Part shown: positions 8,240 through 17,005 of the stretch, one piece after another
Layout: each line of letters opens with the position of its first letter
Numbering within the stretch: the first letter of the stretch is position 1
Assembly (NCBI RefSeq): GCF_021491355.1
Contig: NZ_JAKENF010000001.1
Location: 248,001 to 312,000 of the forward strand
DNA from: Alitabrizicola rongguiensis
GTDB lineage: Bacteria; Pseudomonadota; Alphaproteobacteria; Rhodobacterales; Rhodobacteraceae
DNA length: 64,000 bases
Direction of reading: 5' to 3'
Made by a program: the position numbers and the translations under genes
Notes under the pieces: model-generated
The model's database searches: none
Told to the model about the DNA's origin: nothing
The model's input: the letters and a program-made list of their open reading frames with translations, nothing else

Positions 8240-9034
8240 ATGCTGACCCGTGTGCTGTTCCTTCTTGGCCTGACCGCCCTGCCCGCCGCCGCCCAGACGG
8301 CTTCGGACGTGTTGCAGGTGCGCCTGCTGCCGGGCTGGCAGATGCAGGATGGCCGGCGAATGGCTGCGCTGGCGCTGGACCTGGCTCCCAACTGGAAGAC
8401 CTACTGGCGCAGTCCGGGCGATGCGGGCATCCCGCCCGAGTTTGACTGGTCTCGCTCGGAGAACCTTGCCGATGTTCGCTATCACTGGCCGCGTCCGCAG
8501 GTGTTCGACCTGAATGGAATGCAATCCATCGGCTACAAGAAGCATCTTGTCCTGCCGCTGGAACTGACAGCCACCGATCCGTCGAAACCCATCCGCCTTG
8601 TCGCCTCGATCGATCTTGGCGTCTGCAACGACATCTGCATGCCGGCAAGCGTAAGTGTCGAGGCGGAACTGAGCGGCACAGGCCAGTCCGATCCGCTTAT
8701 CAAGGCGGCGCTTGCAGATCAGCCGATCCCTGCCAACCAGGCTGGCGCTAACGCGATTTCCTGCGAGGTATCCCCATCCGACGACGGGCTGACGATCACC
8801 GCCCGCATGTCCCTTCCCCCGCTTGGCGGCAAGGAGACGGTGGTGATCGAGCCCGGTCCAGTGCCTGTCTGGGTGTCAGACGCCGATGTGACCCGCAAGG
8901 GCGGCACGCTTTTCGCCTCGGCGGATATGGTGTCGGATTCGGGTGGGCCGATCGCGCTGGACCGTCGCAACCTGACCCTGACCGTGCTCGGCCCGGATCG
9001 CGCGGTCGAGATCAAGGGCTGCCCGTCAAACTAG
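8240..9034 (+). CDS. Exported DsbD N-terminal (alpha)-domain-like protein
   Basis: A 264-residue protein with a signal peptide (residues 1-19, cut after PAAAQ) followed by one domain resembling the periplasmic alpha domain of DsbD/ScsB. The cysteine pair sits in LGVCNDICMPASV (about residues 134-139), the motif that accepts electrons from the membrane part in true DsbD. No membrane-spanning beta domain or thioredoxin-like gamma domain follows, so this is a soluble periplasmic stand-alone version, possibly a partner in copper resistance or disulfide reduction. It is divergent from yqgE and converges on moaB with two bases between stops. Partner unknown. Confidence 0.8.
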   Translation: MLTRVLFLLGLTALPAAAQTASDVLQVRLLPGWQMQDGRRMAALALDLAPNWKTYWRSPGDAGIPPEFDWSRSENLADVRYHWPRPQVFDLNGMQSIGYKKHLVLPLELTATDPSKPIRLVASIDLGVCNDICMPASVSVEAELSGTGQSDPLIKAALADQPIPANQAGANAISCEVSPSDDGLTITARMSLPPLGGKETVVIEPGPVPVWVSDADVTRKGGTLFASADMVSDSGGPIALDRRNLTLTVLGPDRAVEIKGCPSN

Positions 9035-9036
9035 GG

Positions 9037-9579
9037 TTACTTTCGGCGCCGGTGCTCTTCCAGCCGGGGCATGATCTCGACGAAGTTGCAGGGCCGGTGG
9101 CGGATGTCGAGCTGCCATTTCAGGATCTCGTCCCAGGCATCGCGGCAGGCCCCCGGGCTGCCGGGCAAGGCGAAAAGATAGGTGCCCTGTGCCACGCCCC
9201 CCGTCGCGCGCGACTGCACCGCGGAGGTGCCGATCTTCTGCATCGAGACGATGGTGAAGACCGTAGCGAAGGCGTCGATTTCCTTCTCGTAGACGTCGCG
9301 ATGTGCTTCAACCGTCACGTCGCGGCCCGTCAGGCCGGTGCCGCCGGTTGTCAGGATCACATCGACCTGCGGGTCGGCACACCAGCGGCGCAGATGCGCG
9401 GCGATGGCAGCGCGGTCATCCTTTTCGATGGCACGTTCGGCCAGGACGTGCCCTGCACCGGTCAGCCGCTCGACCAGCGTGTCGCCCGAGCGGTCGTCAC
9501 CCGCTGTCCGCGTGTCTGACACGGTCAGGACGGCAATGCGGACTGGAACGAAGGCGATGCTTTCGTCGATGCGGCTCAT
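9037..9579 (-). CDS. moaB: Molybdenum cofactor biosynthesis protein B
   Basis: A 180-residue MoaB/Mog-fold protein involved in molybdopterin adenylylation or binding during molybdenum cofactor synthesis. Diagnostic stretches are RIAVLTVSDTRTAGDDRSGD at the N-terminus and TTGGTGLTGRDVTVEA in the middle (molybdopterin-binding loop), with GSPGACRDAWDEIL near the end. The ATG at 9579 overlaps the stop of the upstream uracil-DNA glycosylase gene in ATGA. A longer open frame upstream is only the overlap with that gene. The two probably form one transcript although their functions are unrelated. Confidence 0.92.
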   Translation of the reverse strand: MSRIDESIAFVPVRIAVLTVSDTRTAGDDRSGDTLVERLTGAGHVLAERAIEKDDRAAIAAHLRRWCADPQVDVILTTGGTGLTGRDVTVEAHRDVYEKEIDAFATVFTIVSMQKIGTSAVQSRATGGVAQGTYLFALPGSPGACRDAWDEILKWQLDIRHRPCNFVEIMPRLEEHRRRK

Positions 9580-10382
9580 GCAATGGTCCTCAGTTTCGAC
9601 TGCAGTTCCAGCAGATCCGCCCAGGCCTCGCGCTTCATGTGCGGCTGTCGGAGCAGGAAGGCCGGATGAAACATCGGCAGCACCGGCTTCCCCAGTGCCT
9701 GCGTCCACTTGCCCCGGAGCCGGGTGATCCCCCGCTGACCCAGCAGCGCGGCGCAGGGCGTGTTGCCCATCACCACGATCACATCCGGATCGACCAGCGC
9801 GATATGCTTCTCGACGAAGGGCAGCATCATCGCGATCTCCTCGGGCGTGGGATCACGGTTCTGCGGCGGCCGCCAGACCATCACATTGGTGATGTAGAGC
9901 GAGTGTTCCGCAGCAGGCGCGGTGCGGCCAAGCCCGATCGCGGCGAACATCCTGTCCAGAAGCTGTCCGGCGCGTCCGACGAAGGGCTTGCCCTGCACGT
10001 CTTCGTCCCGTCCCGGAGCCTCGCCCAGCACCAGGACGCGCGCCTGCGGATTGCCATCCGAGAAGACCAGCGAGCGGGCGCCCTTCTTCAACTCGCAATG
10101 CTCGTAGCCCGCAAGAGCCTCTCTCAGCTCATCGAGATTGCGCGCTGCGCCGGCTGCTGCCCGCGCCTCGGCGACCGCATCGACCGCGGGCGCCTCTGGC
10201 GGTGGTTCCGCCGTGCGGCGGGCGGGCGCGGGAGCGACCGTCGCGGCCACCACTGCCGGCTCGGGGGTGGCAACGGCCTCATAGCGGTTCACTGGCGCCT
10301 CGCCGATCGCCTCGTCGGCGCCGAGGTCGATCTGCCAGGCCAGCGCCGCCAGTGCGGCATGAAACTCGCTGTCATGCTCCAT
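9576..10382 (-). CDS. Uracil-DNA glycosylase, family 4-like (SPO1-type)
   Basis: A 268-residue DNA repair enzyme that removes uracil from DNA. The catalytic domain occupies about residues 85-268: motif GEAPGRDEDVQGKPFVGRAG binds uracil and the ester-sensing loop, and MFHPAFLLRQP is the C-terminal motif 2. Residues 40-75 are an Ala/Pro-rich linker. The whole protein contains only two cysteines (in YEHCELKK and NTPCAAL), whereas classical family 4 enzymes use four to hold a 4Fe-4S cluster. It therefore probably lacks the canonical cluster. It heads a two-gene unit with moaB and is divergent from pyrB. Confidence 0.85.
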   Translation of the reverse strand: MEHDSEFHAALAALAWQIDLGADEAIGEAPVNRYEAVATPEPAVVAATVAPAPARRTAEPPPEAPAVDAVAEARAAAGAARNLDELREALAGYEHCELKKGARSLVFSDGNPQARVLVLGEAPGRDEDVQGKPFVGRAGQLLDRMFAAIGLGRTAPAAEHSLYITNVMVWRPPQNRDPTPEEIAMMLPFVEKHIALVDPDVIVVMGNTPCAALLGQRGITRLRGKWTQALGKPVLPMFHPAFLLRQPHMKREAWADLLELQSKLRTIA

Positions 10383-10423
10383 GCCGGAAACCTATGCCCG
10401 CCTCCGGCCGGGAACAACCCGGC

Positions 10424-10452
10424 TTGTCCGCGACGGGCACCCTTTCTATAAC
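10424..10452 (+). promoter_or_regulatory. Candidate sigma-70 promoter of pyrB
   Basis: TTGTCC (10424-10429) and TATAAC (10447-10452) are separated by exactly 17 bases, a good match to the housekeeping consensus. Transcription would begin near 10459, giving a leader of about 26 bases that contains the AGGAGG ribosome site. No attenuator or PyrR-type hairpin is visible in such a short leader. Confidence 0.55.
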
Positions 10453-10484
10453 CGGCCCAACCCGATCCAGTCCCAGGAGGCCCC

Positions 10485-11447
10485 ATGCCGTTCCGTGCCC
10501 GTCACCTGCTGGGAATCGAGCATCTCGCCCCCGATGAGATCACCACCGTCCTCGACCTCGCGGAACGCTACGTCGATCTGAACCGCCGCACGATCAAGCG
10601 GACCGACGTTCTGGCGGGGATGACCCAGATCAACATGTTCTTCGAGAACTCGACCCGCACGCAGGCAAGCTTCGAACTGGCCGGAAAGCGCCTGGGGGCG
10701 GATGTGATGACCATGTCGGTCGCGCAGTCCAGCGTAAAGAAGGGCGAGACGCTGATCGACACGGCAATGACGCTGAACGCCATGCAGCCGGACCTGCTGG
10801 TGGTGCGCCATTCCTCCTCGGGCGCGGTCAACCTGCTGGCCTCGAAGGTCAATTGCGCCGTCCTCAACGCGGGCGATGGCCGGCATGAGCATCCGACGCA
10901 GGCGCTGCTCGACGCGTTGACCATCCGCCGGGCCAAGGGCCGGCTGCATCGGCTTACGGTCGCCATCTGCGGCGACATCGCCCATAGCCGCGTCGCCCGC
11001 TCGAACCTGATCCTGCTAGGCAAGATGGAGAACCGCATCCGCCTGATCGCTCCGCCGACCCTGATGCCGTCGGGCGTGTCCGAGTTCGGCTGCGAGGTCT
11101 ACGATGATATGGCCGAGGGGCTGAAGGACGCCGACGTGGTGATGATGCTGCGGCTCCAGAAGGAGCGGATGGATGGCGGCTTCATCCCGTCCGAGCGCGA
11201 ATACTACCATCGCTACGGGCTCGATGCCGAGAAACTGGCCTATGCCAAGCCGGATGCGATCGTCATGCATCCCGGTCCGATGAACCGGGGGGTCGAGATT
11301 GACGGCACGCTCGCCGACGACATCAACCGCTCCGTCATCCAGGATCAGGTCGAGATGGGCGTCGCCGTGCGGATGGCCTGCATGGAACTTCTCGCGCGCA
11401 ATCTGAAGGCGGAACGCGGAAGGGTGGCGGCCGAAGCTGGAGCTTGA
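10485..11447 (+). CDS. pyrB: Aspartate carbamoyltransferase catalytic subunit
   Basis: A 320-residue enzyme that joins carbamoyl phosphate and aspartate in the second step of pyrimidine synthesis. The carbamoyl-phosphate loop is [20 protein letters not shown], the second binding motif is [18 protein letters not shown], and [12 protein letters not shown] closes the active site. AGGAGG (10473-10478) stands seven bases before ATG. No regulatory pyrI is nearby. A non-catalytic dihydroorotase homologue lies downstream, as in bacteria where PyrB forms a dodecamer with PyrC'/PyrX. An outer-membrane-type gene and a PH-domain gene lie between the two. Confidence 0.97.
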   Translation: MPFRARHLLGIEHLAPDEITTVLDLAERYVDLNRRTIKRTDVLAGMTQINMFFENSTRTQASFELAGKRLGADVMTMSVAQSSVKKGETLIDTAMTLNAMQPDLLVVRHSSSGAVNLLASKVNCAVLNAGDGRHEHPTQALLDALTIRRAKGRLHRLTVAICGDIAHSRVARSNLILLGKMENRIRLIAPPTLMPSGVSEFGCEVYDDMAEGLKDADVVMMLRLQKERMDGGFIPSEREYYHRYGLDAEKLAYAKPDAIVMHPGPMNRGVEIDGTLADDINRSVIQDQVEMGVAVRMACMELLARNLKAERGRVAAEAGA

Positions 11448-11514
11448 CTGTCACAGTGCGGGCTCAACTGACCGAGTTGGCGTGCATTGCATGATCGGCG
11501 CCGCGTGCCAAGGG

Positions 11515-11547
11515 TATACTATCTGTGAGTCGGCCTGACCGTCAGGC
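11515..11547 (+). promoter_or_regulatory. -10-like box and 15-base palindrome before the outer-membrane gene
   Basis: TATACT (11515-11520) is a good -10 hexamer although no convincing -35 lies 16-18 bases upstream. It is followed at 11533-11547 by GCCTGACCGTCAGGC, two perfect seven-base arms around one central base. If TATACT is used, the palindrome would span roughly +6 to +20, where a repressor would block transcription; as RNA it could also form a short hairpin. This suggests the downstream gene is controlled independently of pyrB. Confidence 0.35.
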
Positions 11548-11570
11548 GTAGTGTTCCGGAGGGTGATTGG

Positions 11571-12383
11571 ATGAAGAAACTCGTGGTTTCCCTGTTTGTC
11601 CTTCTTGGGATGGCCGGGGTCGCGCAGGCCCAGTCGGCTGACGAGCTTGCCAAGAAGCTCTCGAACCCGGTCGCCAACCTCATCAGTGTGCCGTTCCAGT
11701 ACAACTACAATGACGGCTTCCTCAACGGCACCGCGAACCAGAGCTACATCAACATCCAGCCGGTGATCCCGATCTCGATCAGCCCGGACTGGAACGTGAT
11801 CTCGCGCACGATCCTGCCGGTGGTGCATCAGGATGGGTTCCTGCCTGGCGGCGAGTCGCAGACGGGTCTCGGCAACATCACGCAGAGCTTCTTCTTCTCG
11901 CCGAAGAATCCGACGAAGAACGGCCTCATCTGGGGCGTCGGCCCGGTCCTGCAGATCCCCACCGCGACCGACGGCATCGCCAACAACCAGTGGGGCGCGG
12001 GCATCACCGGGGTTGCCCTGAAGCAGTCGAATGGCTGGACCTACGGGATTCTCGCCAACAACGTCTGGTCGATCTCGGGCGGCGACAAGTTCGGCAACAC
12101 CAACGCGGCCTTCCTGCAGCCCTTCCTCAGCTACACGACCAAGAAGGCGACGACGTTCGGAATCAACACCGAGTCGACCTATGACTGGGAAAACGAGGAA
12201 TGGTCGGTTCCGATCAACTTCACCGTCGGCCAGATCATCAAGATTGGCGGCAAACCCGTGCAGATCACCGGCGGTGTCCGCTACTGGGCCGATACGCCCG
12301 AAGGGGGGCCCGGATGGCTGGGGCGCGCGCCTGGTCGTGACCTACCTTTTTCCCAAGAAGTGACGACCCTTTGCCCAGACTGA
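11571..12383 (+). CDS. Outer-membrane channel-like protein, 3' end frame-disturbed
   Basis: The uninterrupted frame encodes 270 residues: a signal peptide (1-20, cut after AQAQ), then an aromatic- and Gly/Asn-rich beta-strand pattern such as SVPFQYNYNDGF, GLGNITQSFFFSPK and GLIWGVGPVLQIPTAT, resembling transporter-type outer-membrane proteins often labelled neuromedin-U-like. At the G6 run 12303-12308 the frame breaks. The +1 frame continues with GGPDGWGARLVVTYLFPKK and a stop at 12363, a proper amphipathic last strand. The in-frame tail (GWLGRAPGRDLPFSQEV) looks random. One surplus G would explain this, either as a sequencing error or a true mutation. GGAGGG lies eight bases before ATG. Function unknown. 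Confidence 0.75.
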   Translation: MKKLVVSLFVLLGMAGVAQAQSADELAKKLSNPVANLISVPFQYNYNDGFLNGTANQSYINIQPVIPISISPDWNVISRTILPVVHQDGFLPGGESQTGLGNITQSFFFSPKNPTKNGLIWGVGPVLQIPTATDGIANNQWGAGITGVALKQSNGWTYGILANNVWSISGGDKFGNTNAAFLQPFLSYTTKKATTFGINTESTYDWENEEWSVPINFTVGQIIKIGGKPVQITGGVRYWADTPEGGPGWLGRAPGRDLPFSQEVTTLCPD

Positions 12384-12486
12384 GGGGCCAACAGGTTCCG
12401 CTGGCACGACAAGGGAGGAATTCTGTAGGAGGAGAGAAGCTCGTCTCTGTCCTCGGGTTCATCCCGCACCAACCACGGAATCGCCG

Positions 12487-13089
12487 ATGACCGATCTATC
12501 CGAAGCCGTCCCGCCCCCCGGCTGGGAAGAATTCCTGGCGCCGGGCGAACATATCCTTTGGCAGGGTCAGCCCGATGCATCGGTCGTCTGGAGCGATCTC
12601 GCCGCCCCCGAAACGATCGCTGGCCTGGTCGCGGCTGGCTCCGGCATGGCGGTGATCCTGAAAGCCGGGCATGCATCTCTGATTGCGGCCGTCATCGGGG
12701 TGGTCTTTGTCGGTTTCGGGCTCTGGCTCACCATCGGTCGCCTCTTCTGGGATGCGTCGCTGAGGCGCAGCACCCATTACACCCTCACGAACCGGACTGC
12801 CTTTGTCGCGACCCTGCCCCGTGGTCAGCGCAAACTGGAGCGCTACGCAATCGGCCCCGACACGAAAGCGCTGCTGCAGGACGGCAATCCAGGCTCCGTC
12901 TGGTTTGCGACGGACGTGCGCCATACCGCCGGCCAGTGGCGCGGGTCGCATTCCGAAGGCATGTATGTCCCGGGCCAGACCATCCGCCGCCGTGTCGGTT
13001 TCCGCCGCATCGCCGAGGCGCGGAAGGTCTATGGCCTGATCGCCGGGATCAGCGGGCAGGAACTTGCCGGGAACGCCCCGCCGCGCTAG
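12487..13089 (+). CDS. PH-domain-like inner-membrane protein
   Basis: A 200-residue protein with the opening GEHILWQGQPDASVVW, typical of bacterial PH-like (bPH) membrane proteins, two hydrophobic helices at about residues 50-67 and 70-87, then a soluble beta-rich domain (THYTLTNRTAFVATLPRGQRKLERY). Biochemical function is unknown. It lies between pyrB and the pyrX-type gene and 30 bases before the latter, suggesting co-transcription. I recall such proteins in the same pyr neighbourhood of other Rhodobacterales. No strong ribosome site precedes the ATG. Confidence 0.75.
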   Translation: MTDLSEAVPPPGWEEFLAPGEHILWQGQPDASVVWSDLAAPETIAGLVAAGSGMAVILKAGHASLIAAVIGVVFVGFGLWLTIGRLFWDASLRRSTHYTLTNRTAFVATLPRGQRKLERYAIGPDTKALLQDGNPGSVWFATDVRHTAGQWRGSHSEGMYVPGQTIRRRVGFRRIAEARKVYGLIAGISGQELAGNAPPR

Positions 13090-13119
13090 GCAGGCAGCGG
13101 TCGAACCGAGAGGGCAGGA

Positions 13120-14406
13120 ATGCGCATCACCGTCTTTCAGAACGTCTGCCTGATCGACCCCGAGACCGGTGAGATCGACGAAGGCAGCTTGACCGTTCAG
13201 GACGGGCAGATCACCGCCCGGGGCACCGAAGCGCCCAAAGGCGCGACACTGGTCGATGGCAAGGGCGCCTGCCTTGCCCCCGGCATCGTGGACTGGGGCG
13301 TCAAGATCGGCGAGCCGGGCGAACGCCATCGCGAGAGCTTCCGCTCGGCGGGCCTGGCGGCGGCGGCGGGGGGCGTGACCACGATCATCGCGCGGCCCGA
13401 TACCCATCCGGCCATCGATACCCCCGAAACGCTGGAATTCGTCACCCGCCGCGCAGCAGAGGCCAGCCCCGTCCGCATCCGCCACATGGCGGCGCTGACC
13501 AAGGGCCGGCAGGGCCGCGAGATGACCGAAATCGGCTTTCTGCTCGACGCCGGCGCGCTGGCCTTCACCGATGCCGACCATGTCGTGGCCGACAGCAAGG
13601 TTCTGGGCCGGGCGCTGACCTATGCCCGCAGCCTTGGCGCGCTGGTGGTGGGCCATCCGCAGGACCCGGCCTTGTCGGCGGGCGGCGCCGCGACCTCGGG
13701 CAAGTTCGCCTCGCTCTACGGTCTGCCGGGAGTTCACCCGCTGGCCGAAAGGATGGGGCTGGAGCGTGACCTCGCCTTGGTCGAAATGACCGGCGCCAGC
13801 TATCATGCCGACCAGATCACCTGCGCCTCGACCCTGCCTGCCCTGCGCCGGGCGCGGGATCAGGGGCTGGATGTGACGGCCGGGGTGTCGATCCACCACC
13901 TGACGCTGAACGAATTCGACGTGGGCGACTACCGAACCTTCTTCAAGATGACCCCCCCCTTGCGGTCCGAGGATGACCGCCTGGCCATGGTCGAGGCGTT
14001 GGCGGCGGGCGAGATCGACGTCATCGCCTCGTTCCACACGCCCGCTGACGAGGAAAGCAAGCGCCTGCCGTTTGAAGAGGCAGCGGCTGGCGCCGTCGCG
14101 CTTGAAACCTTCCTGCCTGCGGCGATGCGGCTTTACCACTCCGGCATGGTCACGCTGCCCCAATTGTTCCGGGCCGTCTCGCTTAACCCTGCGCAGCGCC
14201 TTGGCCTGCCGCAAGGGCGCATCACGATCGGCGCTCCGGCCGATCTGGTGCTGTTCGATCCCGACGCACCCTTCCTTCTGGATCGCTTCACGCTCCGGTC
14301 GAAATCCAAGAACACGCCCTTTGACGGCCAGCGGATGGAAGGTAGGGTTCTGGGTACCTGGGTCGCGGGGGGTCAGGTGTTCGGCGCCGGGGAGCATGAT
14401 GCCTGA
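13120..14406 (+). CDS. pyrX: Dihydroorotase-like protein lacking catalytic residues (PyrX type)
   Basis: A 428-residue amidohydrolase-fold protein aligned end to end with type I dihydroorotases. The metal motif HxH after the family PG-x-x-D stretch is replaced: [16 protein letters not shown] has G60 and K62 instead of histidines and G64 instead of the substrate-binding arginine. The catalytic aspartate of the usual TDHAP motif is phenylalanine (about residue 305, IASFHTPAD). One histidine (VVGHPQDP, about 179) is kept. It is probably a non-catalytic scaffold for PyrB, like PyrC' of Pseudomonas, with the active dihydroorotase elsewhere. It overlaps plsY by eight bases. Automatic annotation as pyrC would be misleading. 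Confidence 0.85.
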   Translation: MRITVFQNVCLIDPETGEIDEGSLTVQDGQITARGTEAPKGATLVDGKGACLAPGIVDWGVKIGEPGERHRESFRSAGLAAAAGGVTTIIARPDTHPAIDTPETLEFVTRRAAEASPVRIRHMAALTKGRQGREMTEIGFLLDAGALAFTDADHVVADSKVLGRALTYARSLGALVVGHPQDPALSAGGAATSGKFASLYGLPGVHPLAERMGLERDLALVEMTGASYHADQITCASTLPALRRARDQGLDVTAGVSIHHLTLNEFDVGDYRTFFKMTPPLRSEDDRLAMVEALAAGEIDVIASFHTPADEESKRLPFEEAAAGAVALETFLPAAMRLYHSGMVTLPQLFRAVSLNPAQRLGLPQGRITIGAPADLVLFDPDAPFLLDRFTLRSKSKNTPFDGQRMEGRVLGTWVAGGQVFGAGEHDA

Positions 14407-15010
14407 TTTTGCCAGCGCGCCACTTGCTCTTATCCTGACCGCCGCCCTGAGCTACCTGCTCGGTTCGATTCCCTTCGGCGTCATCATCACGCGGGCCATG
14501 GGGCTTGGCGATTTGCGGCAGATTGGATCAGGCAATATCGGCGCGACCAACGTCCTGCGCACGGGGAACAAGGGCGCGGCCCTGGCGACGCTGCTTCTCG
14601 ACGCAGCCAAGGGGGCGGTTGCCGTCCTGATCGCCCGTGCCACGGTGGGCGAGGATGCGGCGCAGGTCGCAGCGCTTTTTTCGTTCCTCGGTCACCTCTA
14701 CCCGGTCTGGCTTGGCTTCAAGGGCGGCAAGGGGGTTGCGACCTTCCTTGGCACGCTTCTGGCGCTTGCCTGGCCGGTGGGTCTGGCCGCCTGTGCAACC
14801 TGGGCTGTCGCGGCCGCCATCGGGCGCATTTCGTCCCTCTCGGCATTGATCGCGGCGGCGCTTTCCCCGGTCTGGCTGCTGGTTTTCGGCCGGGGTCAGA
14901 TGCTTGTGCTCGTGGTCATTCTGGCGGTTCTGGTCTTCTGGCGCCATTCGGCCAACATTGCTCGGCTTATGGCCGGAACCGAACCGCGGATCGGACAGAA
15001 AAAGGCCTGA
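14399..15010 (+). CDS. plsY: Glycerol-3-phosphate acyltransferase (acyl-phosphate dependent)
   Basis: A 203-residue inner-membrane protein that transfers an acyl group from acyl-phosphate to glycerol-3-phosphate, the first step of phospholipid synthesis. The three PlsY motifs are present: [36 protein letters not shown] and [14 protein letters not shown]. Five hydrophobic helices are visible. Two adjacent ATG codons (14396, 14399) precede the conserved region; GGGGAG sits upstream. It overlaps the end of the pyrX-type gene, so translation is probably coupled. Confidence 0.95.
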   Translation: MPDFASAPLALILTAALSYLLGSIPFGVIITRAMGLGDLRQIGSGNIGATNVLRTGNKGAALATLLLDAAKGAVAVLIARATVGEDAAQVAALFSFLGHLYPVWLGFKGGKGVATFLGTLLALAWPVGLAACATWAVAAAIGRISSLSALIAAALSPVWLLVFGRGQMLVLVVILAVLVFWRHSANIARLMAGTEPRIGQKKA

Positions 15011-15141
15011 TCTTGCGCAGGCCGCAGGATGTGGCATCGCAACAGTCTGGAAAAGGCATCAGGTGTTGGCCGCAAACCATTTGCAAGATTGAGGATTCCG
15101 GCGCAGCCTTGCCGCCTATTTCCAACAAGGGAGATTGCGCC

Positions 15142-15540
15142 ATGGGTTTCGGTGATGCAGTCCGAAGCTGTTTCGACAAATTCCTGACCTTCTCGGGCCG
15201 AGCAAGACGGTCTGAATACTGGTGGTTCGTTCTGTTCACCATCGTCGGCGGGATCATCGCCTCTCTGATCGATCATGCGCTGTTCGGCAGCGTTGTTCTG
15301 GAGACTGCCGACAGTATCGAAATCATCCAGAACAGCGTTGTGGGCGGGATCTTCTCGCTGATCACGCTGTTTCCCAGCCTTTCTGTCATGGTCCGGCGGT
15401 TGCATGACACTGGCCGCTCGGGCTGGTGGTTCTGGATCAACCTCGTGCCGCTGGTAGGCTGGCTGATCTTCCTGTGGTTCATGCTCAAGGCCGGCGATCA
15501 CGATCAGAATGCCTACGGTCCCGACCCGATCGCGGACTAG
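15142..15540 (+). CDS. DUF805 membrane protein
   Basis: A 132-residue protein of the DUF805 (YhaH/YhaI-like) family. The signature FSGRARRSEYWWFVLF comes before the first helix, then RRLHDTGRSGWWFWINLVPLVGWL and the closing DQNAYGPDP. It has three or four membrane helices; function is unknown. I choose ATG 15142 because AAGGGAGA lies 8-15 bases upstream. The open frame back to 15013 carries no conserved residues. The 131-base gap after plsY suggests its own promoter, though I see no clear one. Confidence 0.9.
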   Translation: MGFGDAVRSCFDKFLTFSGRARRSEYWWFVLFTIVGGIIASLIDHALFGSVVLETADSIEIIQNSVVGGIFSLITLFPSLSVMVRRLHDTGRSGWWFWINLVPLVGWLIFLWFMLKAGDHDQNAYGPDPIAD

Positions 15541-15549
15541 CCGATCTAT

Positions 15550-15570
15550 CCGCGCGCCTGAGGCGCGCGG
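15550..15570. terminator. Hairpin terminator between DUF805 gene and gshA
   Basis: A perfect nine-base stem (CCGCGCGCC / GGCGCGCGG) with the three-base loop TGA lies in the 34-base convergent gap. It has no T tract on either side, so it probably acts on both strands as a strong structure or with Rho. Confidence 0.6.
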
Positions 15571-15574
15571 CCTC

Positions 15575-16942
15575 TCAGCACAGGCTCGTGTCGGCGTAGA
15601 TCGGCGCGAGCGAGTGGCGCCATGGCCCCTCATAGGCCGCCAGCAGGTCATCGGCCTGAACGCGGCCGCGTGCGAGATTGTCCAGCAGCACGTCGAGATA
15701 TCCGGTCTCATCCGCCTTGCCGCTTCCGGCGCAGGCGCGCGCGGCCAGACCACCACGCGATATGTCGACTGCGGCGCGCGCAAGGTCGATGAGCTTCACG
15801 CCGCCCGCCTCGCCCTGCAGCGCCGAAACCGAGGCGGCAACGCGCAGGCCCTGCCGGGTTTCGGCATCGAGACCCTTGACCAGATCCCAGGCGGCATCCA
15901 GTGCGGCATTGTCGTACATGATACCGACCCAGAAGGCCGGCAGCGCATTCAGATGGGCCTCGTTCCCGGCATCGGCGCCGCGCATCTCGATGAATTTCTT
16001 CGCTCGCGCCTCGGGGAAGACTGTCGTCAAGTGATCGGCCCAGTCCGAAAGCGTCGGCTTTTCGCCCGGCAGCGCGGGCAACTCGCCTTTCAGGAAATCG
16101 CGGAAGGACTGGCCGAGCGCGTTGATGTACTTGCCGTCGCGATAGACGAAATACATCGGCACATCGAGCACCCAGTCGACATAGCGCTGGAAGCCCATGC
16201 CATCCTCGAAGACGAAAGGCAGCATCCCCGTGCGGCTGTCATCGAGGCTGCGCCAGATGCGGCTGCGCCAGCTCTTGTGGCCGTTCGGCCTGCCTTCGAA
16301 GAACGGTGACGAGGCAAAGAGAGCCGTCGCGACCGGCTGGAGCGCCAGCGCCACGCGCAACTTCTTCACCATGTCGGCTTCCGAGCCGTAGTCGAGGTTC
16401 ACCTGCACGGTGCAGGTCCGGTACATCATCTGCGTGCCATGGGTGCCAACGCGGCCCATGTAGTCGGTCATCAGGCGGTAGCGGCCCTTGGGCATCACCG
16501 GCATCTGCGCATGCGTCCATTCCGGCGCGGCCCCGATCCCCATGAAGTTAACGCCCATCGGTCCGGCAAGCTCGCCAACCTCGGCTAGGTGGTTGCGCAA
16601 CTCGGCGGCAGTCTGGTGGAGGTCCTCGACCGGCGCGCCTGACAGCTCGAACTGGCCACCGGGTTCGAGACTGACATTCGCACCGTTCCGGGTCAGTCCG
16701 ATGACATTCTCGCCCTCGCGCAGGGGCGACCAGCCAAAACGGCTGGCAAGTCCGTCGAACAGCGCACTGATCGAGCGGTCACCCGCATAGGGGAGCGGAA
16801 GGCAGGTGTCGGTCAGCCATCCGAACTTTTCATGCTCGGTGCCGATCCGCCAATCGGCAGCCGGCTTGCAGCCGGATTCCATGTATTCGGCCAGCTGTTC
16901 AAAGTGCTCGATCGGCCCACCGCCGGACTGAGGAATGGACAT
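15575..16942 (-). CDS. gshA: Glutamate-cysteine ligase, plant/alphaproteobacterial type
   Basis: A 455-residue enzyme that makes gamma-glutamylcysteine, the first step of glutathione synthesis. It belongs to the plant-like class: WRIGTEHEKFGW near the N-terminus, NVSLEPGGQFELSGAP (about 90-105), MYRTCTVQVNLDYGSE and MRGADAGNEAHLNALPAFW. Length matches that class. It lies 63 bases downstream of the two overlapping genes rsmE and the membrane protein, so a three-gene transcript is likely. Confidence 0.95.
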   Translation of the reverse strand: MSIPQSGGGPIEHFEQLAEYMESGCKPAADWRIGTEHEKFGWLTDTCLPLPYAGDRSISALFDGLASRFGWSPLREGENVIGLTRNGANVSLEPGGQFELSGAPVEDLHQTAAELRNHLAEVGELAGPMGVNFMGIGAAPEWTHAQMPVMPKGRYRLMTDYMGRVGTHGTQMMYRTCTVQVNLDYGSEADMVKKLRVALALQPVATALFASSPFFEGRPNGHKSWRSRIWRSLDDSRTGMLPFVFEDGMGFQRYVDWVLDVPMYFVYRDGKYINALGQSFRDFLKGELPALPGEKPTLSDWADHLTTVFPEARAKKFIEMRGADAGNEAHLNALPAFWVGIMYDNAALDAAWDLVKGLDAETRQGLRVAASVSALQGEAGGVKLIDLARAAVDISRGGLAARACAGSGKADETGYLDVLLDNLARGRVQADDLLAAYEGPWRHSLAPIYADTSLC

Positions 16943-17005
16943 CTGGAGCGCTCCGGGCTGGCTGATCGTCTCGGCTGCAACAGGTGATCGGTCGCGCAGG
17001 CCGAG

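Noticed and set aside
12303-12308. Programmed +1 frameshifting at the G6 run
   Set aside because: No flanking stop codon, slippery motif or downstream structure typical of recoding is evident; a length change in the homopolymer is simpler.
14460-14480. A GGTTCGATTCC-like tRNA T-arm sequence
   Set aside because: It lies within the plsY motif LGSIPFG and no cloverleaf can be built around it. No other tRNA-like signal was seen.
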